Shown piece by piece: positions 31,301 through 33,865 of a stretch of DNA of 33,865 bases. The notes below the pieces were generated by a model. It had not been told where the DNA came from and ran no database searches. It worked only from the letters and a program-made list of their open reading frames with translations. Source of the DNA: a virus. How positions within the stretch are numbered: position 1 is the stretch's first letter; each line of letters begins with the position of its first letter. Both the position numbers and the translations under genes were made by a program. The stretch lies in the IMG/VR virus record IMGVR_UViG_3300042894_001843, positions 1 to 33,865 of that record, one strand, 5' to 3'.

Positions 31301-33850
31301 TTCTTCTTTAGCGTTCTGTGCAGCTTGTTGTAGCGTTTTAACTTGCTCTGCTATAGTGCCATCAGGAGCATAGTAAAAATAAGGGTCTTTGGCATATTGA
31401 GATGCCGGACGACGAAGCGCCGAAGCAAGCGTTGCACGCCCCATGCCACTAGGTTTAGCAAACTGAGTAAGCCATTCTTCGGTTTCTTTTAAGCGTTTAT
31501 TAAGTTCTGCTAAAAAACCAATATCTTTAAGATCTTTTACTCGCCCAAGCTCTTCAATTTGTTCGTTAATGTCTTTAAGTTGACGATTAGCTGCTCTTTT
31601 GCTTTGGGTAAATAACTCTAACTGAGCGCCTTCTTCAACATCAGCGTAACTGTCTAGCAACTTGTTAATGTCTTTAGCTACATCACCTGCATATTTTTTG
31701 TTTACGTCTTGCCCAAGCGTAAGCCTATGTAACTGTTCGTCTACTAAATCAAGTACGTTGTCAATTTGTTTGTTGTCAACATCGTCTCGTTTATCTTGTT
31801 CAATTTTGCCTTTAACAAAAGTAGATGCCCGTATTAAAGTTCTGCCTACATCAAAAGCATTTTTTGGCAAACCAAGTTGATTTTGTAAACGGCTACCAAC
31901 ATTAAGAGCGTTATCCAACAAACGATCAATGCGCTTTTGATCTGTTTCTTTAGGTTGTTTTTCAGTTTTTTGTAAAGTTAAAAGGTCACGTTCTTTTGGA
32001 ATTCTTTTTAAAGGGCCACCTGTTTCGCCAGGCTTTTTCTCTTTAAACTTACCGCGCATCAAGCTGTACTTTATTTGCGCTAATTTATCTTGCACGTAAC
32101 CACGATGCTCTACCAGTTGAGGTGCTTTTGATTTTTCAAACCCTGTCATGCGCTCAGATGGTTGCCCCGTAGCTCTTGCACCAATACCAAATGCACGTAA
32201 ATCTTTAACTAAATTAGCAGGCAGTCTTGGACCATAGTCAAACCCAACACTGCCCAAAGCGTATTCACGACTTAAATACGGTTGTGTTCCTTCAGGCGCT
32301 TCTTGTGTTGTGTCTAAATTTTCATACCCAACTATCTTACGGGTTGTATAGGCAGGTCTTGCAATTTTGCCAGCACGCATTTGCGCTGGAATAGTAACTT
32401 CTTCATAAATAGGTTTAGCTTTACCAGATTGAACTTGGGCAAATTCGTTTTCTTTTAGTTGCCCACGAGCAATAGCGTCTGTTAAAACTGCATCAAGTTG
32501 CTCAGCTATTGATTTAGCTTCGCCTTCAGTTAAAGGGTCTAAGCCATTAGATTTACGATACGCATCTGCTTGAATTAAGGCACTATTAATATAGTCTTGC
32601 TTTAATTCATCAAGTTTTTGTATAGCTAACTCTTTGGTTGTTGCAGCGCCTTCGTATCCTTTACCTAAAAAAGAATTTTCAGCAACATCATCAAGCGTAA
32701 GCCGGATATCATCAAAAAGCTCTTGCTGTTTGTCTATTTGACGACGTGTTTCTTTTTGATACTCAAGCTGGCTTAAATTAGGTGCAACTAAATCAACAGA
32801 CTGCGGTAGCTTACGTTTTGCTTCTATTAAAGCAAGATTAACAGTTTCTTTGTCTTTATTTAGCTCAAGAGTACGTTTAGCCGCATTTGCTAAACGCTCA
32901 AGTTCGACGTATGCAGCTTCATTAGCAATTGCTTGATTGTAAAACTTTGTGGGTTTTCCGGCGTCGTCAAAAAACTTTTTATCTAAAAGCTCCATGCGTG
33001 AAGCTTTGTATGCTTTTAGTCTTTCTTGCAAAATGGGATATGCCAGTCTAGCGTTTTCAAGCACTTCATCACGTTGCTCAGGCGTCATGTCAGCAGTTTC
33101 AATTAACTGCTGTGATTTTTGACCTAATTCTTTTTCAGCGCCTAAGCCTAAAAGATTTTTTACATCTTTGGTTAATATTCCAGCATCGATATTTGCTTCT
33201 AGTTTTTTACGCTCGTTTGATGTAACTTGTTTGCCGGACTTATTTAATAGTTGCTCAAGCCCTTTTTGACGAATAAGTCCAGGTTCAGAAACATCAAGCG
33301 GTATACCTTCTTTTGGATCGTAACGTCCAGTAGTTTCGCTAGTAACTGTATAGCCTTTACGCGTTGCCAGTCTTGCATCAACGTAATCACGGGCAAAATC
33401 AGAAGCGCTACGAATCTCATCAATCTGTTGCTGTAAAAATGCTTTACGGGCTTCTTCTTGTGCTGTAAGTTTTTCTCTAGCTTCTTTTTCTTTTAACTTT
33501 TGCAGGTCAAGCATTGCACGATCGGCGTCTGCTTTTTCTTTTAGCGTTAACTCTCTACCGGCAACGGCACCTGATTTAGTAAGCCCCGGTATGACATTAC
33601 CAAACTCGTCAGTAACTAAGTCCGCAGTAGCAGCAATTTCTTTAGTCTGCTTTTGAATTCTCTCTTGCTCTTTGCGTTGCGCTAAAGTTGGGGGTAGCCC
33701 TGGTGTATCAGGTGCAATCTCACGCAGGCTTTCTGTAATCTGGTCAAGCTCAAGACGTAAGTTTTTTCTTTCAGCAGCAGCTTCGCGCTTTAACTGTTTT
33801 TCTTCGTCAGTCTGTGATTTAATCTTAAGAATGCCGTCAAGTACGGTCAT
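25355..33850 (-). CDS. Giant polyvalent virion protein, 2,831 aa (possibly 5' partial)
   Basis: One frame of 2,831 codons, a quarter of the window. About residues 1-1,450 are Lys/Ala/Glu/Gln-rich and largely coiled coil. Near 1,825-1,832 is IEHELIGHYAV, an HExxGH zinc-peptidase-like motif as seen in other phage polyvalent proteins. Residues about 2,320-2,520 (GLPSRWLRTMITRDPAYSVR, then a helical stretch with MKGDAATRVAMYNAYL) resemble the LPD38/PLxRFG region of large polyvalent proteins. Such proteins are packaged in the capsid and injected with the DNA, where their enzymes protect the phage genome or alter the host. The frame stays open upstream of the ATG at 33850 to the window edge, and that ATG has no well-spaced ribosome site, so the true start may lie outside. 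The N-terminal half looks more AT-rich than the C-terminal half. Confidence 0.7.
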   Translation of the reverse strand: MTVLDGILKIKSQTDEEKQLKREAAAERKNLRLELDQITESLREIAPDTPGLPPTLAQRKEQERIQKQTKEIAATADLVTDEFGNVIPGLTKSGAVAGRELTLKEKADADRAMLDLQKLKEKEAREKLTAQEEARKAFLQQQIDEIRSASDFARDYVDARLATRKGYTVTSETTGRYDPKEGIPLDVSEPGLIRQKGLEQLLNKSGKQVTSNERKKLEANIDAGILTKDVKNLLGLGAEKELGQKSQQLIETADMTPEQRDEVLENARLAYPILQERLKAYKASRMELLDKKFFDDAGKPTKFYNQAIANEAAYVELERLANAAKRTLELNKDKETVNLALIEAKRKLPQSVDLVAPNLSQLEYQKETRRQIDKQQELFDDIRLTLDDVAENSFLGKGYEGAATTKELAIQKLDELKQDYINSALIQADAYRKSNGLDPLTEGEAKSIAEQLDAVLTDAIARGQLKENEFAQVQSGKAKPIYEEVTIPAQMRAGKIARPAYTTRKIVGYENLDTTQEAPEGTQPYLSREYALGSVGFDYGPRLPANLVKDLRAFGIGARATGQPSERMTGFEKSKAPQLVEHRGYVQDKLAQIKYSLMRGKFKEKKPGETGGPLKRIPKERDLLTLQKTEKQPKETDQKRIDRLLDNALNVGSRLQNQLGLPKNAFDVGRTLIRASTFVKGKIEQDKRDDVDNKQIDNVLDLVDEQLHRLTLGQDVNKKYAGDVAKDINKLLDSYADVEEGAQLELFTQSKRAANRQLKDINEQIEELGRVKDLKDIGFLAELNKRLKETEEWLTQFAKPSGMGRATLASALRRPASQYAKDPYFYYAPDGTIAEQVKTLQQAAQNAKEENELTDTFAGYVRLLNEIASELSQLNADYRFANIPGFIRGTSVRTEEQQQRKQQYFDIRKKFIDRIKDIENIIGVKVYVKEDKAYVSRKDKKLKPKSVYETLLTNASSELEEVLMARYAHHKAVLESIKTAPERHLHALKMRTAAQAKMEEYDAKLKVLQAKEFNELPATKKEREDTLEAKKAATQLFSYSDETIKSIESALDLDKVRAAVNADETVVEARKKLNDLLKQFKQPTKEQKQSISAEGKNFRDERALLDKTIAERVKAAAQANAQIVSQTKQYRVVYNGITYTVKSSTKVNAKTLETLQKQRAAGAAFAADQMQITLLEDKIARLEAQKLASETGVIPKTAKKVKELTPFVDLATIIKELGPKEKAPAIEIAVSKNGTPKKLGAQQEKALTKAYEDLQKTKDKMKLAVSAVQKLAITPTETKLKSEAEQAADKTQAMMIMSQTLNAKKNEYQDQIYEQNKLKAPKELIDELEKKKEVIKQMIGRLNARGERALRDINLESIENAVDFVLSYKARKEIKESTSENRMSLQELEDTIKDFNAQAVVAAKLGNTTNANAAREAARELQVLLNAEKDLLRIGNNPEKAVHKHALRTGTNSFARAAETVAKKKAKELGLQGEAFDKYVALNKTTLYNKALDEFYSQGQVEAEFDDKETINRTMFRDKPGKSGGIDMFVADSFINDLIKKQGFDPTRRAVTTALGAFSLPIKIPKLADVNADFRKMIVQNALSGLSLGIDDTSDFSDNFYKKYGTHWPDAMGDLEHSADKVTGGVLTLFENTYKAIYNKDKFEKGVDKASVFDETFNNEIFEALRKLYNKDKSIIHENFVEYAKKENYEDFKEYIEYMMATDRGQIGNEWHKAHSALYIDDSVEYSATVAQAYKKALQAVGLNTQQAEKTIEETSSKKVTLATGVNFIYAKNISDAPQQFINDAVAAGKDLTKVRGGVMPDGTVVVIGDAHTDLNDLQETIEHELIGHYAVDTLLGPAGMKALVKKVFADGEEGVLKLATELGVYDDVTEAFAAAKGTNMSEEAMRMLVTREMVAHTAERPLPSKASSALKDFIKMIVNAVRKFFTGAGFDNMPSKTTQEIFNLIREAKKQYEGGRLGAYRTPDGKTAFLAPTSYSREVEQKSIDVINKLFAQKKSVKDGIFANVLGLPGYTQFIDRLAPATKIIEKAESAGMIDSVSALQTTMYLRQTDQRLNLTAQSATDGVPQLTKNAAGEMEVLGKKDGANLIKVGNILQRAKMLGNAQAINNLFGLYLVAIRAKRVGLKTLASDLRITEKELKDVVANIEQAGAKPIFEEAAKVYAEYNKDLINFAVQTGAISKEEGARLTKYNDYVPFYRVRDGIAQLVISGEQVINVGRLTDQPYLDELVGGKEMLVNFEESAFQNTAVLVDLALRNLATGQLAQQLEKIGTGQTKIATRVSPKLTGTDIIRAKIDGVDAAWRLNTKDTPFEDIPADLLIKGLDGIKLQIPVAVKILGLPSRWLRTMITRDPAYSVRQIIKDSTAMWLYSGANAKPVIDATKELGSMWANKNQTEKELQRAGLVGGQLFTGMPEDMSRIMLQITSGKTGWQMLLAKLDRAAMKGDAATRVAMYNAYLKQGMTPMRAKLAVLESLNVNKRGLSPSVYWMSTLVPFMNTQVQGLTMFAKSFKGTSNLGGQKDLRMKMFKRGTYLALFTMMYAAAMQDDEAYKNADPFVKYNSWFIRVPFLDEPIRVPTPFEFGYVFKGLPEAVFNMMFNDEEAKNVLKFFKQAASNSNPIGLPQAIKPAIEATANFSFFTGQDIESAKEKRMLPGYRERPQTTELAKWVSSLDKELLSPVMLDYLAKAYGGGLTLALTSALNPVLAPTTDVASPTKMPSQYPIVGGFFQPNDASGVINAAYETAERAQQASNTLKQIAAKGNKEEIEAFVRKYSNELMIEQAAGAFTREMGQLAAAEKAVREDKRMSADEKAEKIKQLRAIRIKMAEALNKSKPS

Positions 33851-33865
33851 CTCTTCTTGTAGTCT

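Noticed and set aside
1-33865. tRNA genes, integrase, transposase, attachment sites and CRISPR repeats.
   Set aside because: I looked for TpsiC-loop-like sequences, recombinase motifs and regularly spaced repeats and saw none, although reading by eye cannot exclude a divergent tRNA.

Overview
The window reads as part of a tailed double-stranded DNA phage genome or phage-like contig. It has a terminase gene pair at the left edge, a 2,831-codon virion-type polyvalent protein at the right edge, and between them a tightly packed early/replication block of about 24 kb on the + strand. Genes overlap by 1-14 nt or lie a few bases apart, and many proteins are small and unrecognised. I see no tRNA, rRNA, integrase, transposase or CRISPR array. 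The composition and the type of genes suggest a phage of an aquatic proteobacterium, but that is inference; nothing in the sequence fixes the host.

Layout. 1-711 (-): N-terminus of the large terminase and the small terminase. 712-1325: divergent control region with a strong + strand terminator that has no gene in front of it, TTGACA-type inverted repeats, an extended -10 promoter whose spacer is a perfect palindrome, and a second terminator just before the first early gene. 1326-2423 (+): four small unknown genes, punctuated by three copies of the palindrome TTTGGGACANNTGTCCCAAA. 2424-2790: AT-rich non-coding region with repeated GTCC/GGAC boxes. 2791-3557 (+): three zinc-finger or membrane mini-genes.

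3602-12088 (+) is the most unusual part. It holds an amidoligase-family (COOH-NH2 ligase) protein with an N-terminal zinc ribbon, a class II glutamine amidotransferase, two small membrane proteins and three unknown proteins. These are followed by a MoxR-type AAA+ ATPase, a protein with a HExxH metallopeptidase-like domain and a vWA domain (DUF2201 type), an unknown protein and a DUF3150-like protein. Five genes of the 2.2-11.2 kb stretch share a leader, CAAACGA(A)(G)RRGGAA, that includes the ribosome binding site. My reading is an ammonia-fed amide-ligation system plus a chelatase-like AAA+/vWA remodelling machine, carried as one phage accessory module. The biochemical link between the two halves is inference.

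12098-20447 (+): winged-helix protein, VRR-NUC nuclease, small membrane proteins, a GT-A glycosyltransferase next to an FkbM methyltransferase, family A DNA polymerase with proofreading domain (leucine at the position equivalent to E. coli Phe762), a small HExxH protein, a Cas4-like Fe-S nuclease, an HNH protein and a SNF2-type helicase. 20465-25368 (+): a promoter with a 16-bp palindromic operator, a coiled-coil protein, a probable single-stranded DNA-binding protein, a secreted Cys-rich mini-protein, an HTH regulator, an AEP primase/DUF927 helicase fusion, and a terminator lying inside a last small reading frame. 25355-33850 (-): the giant polyvalent protein, transcribed toward the early block.
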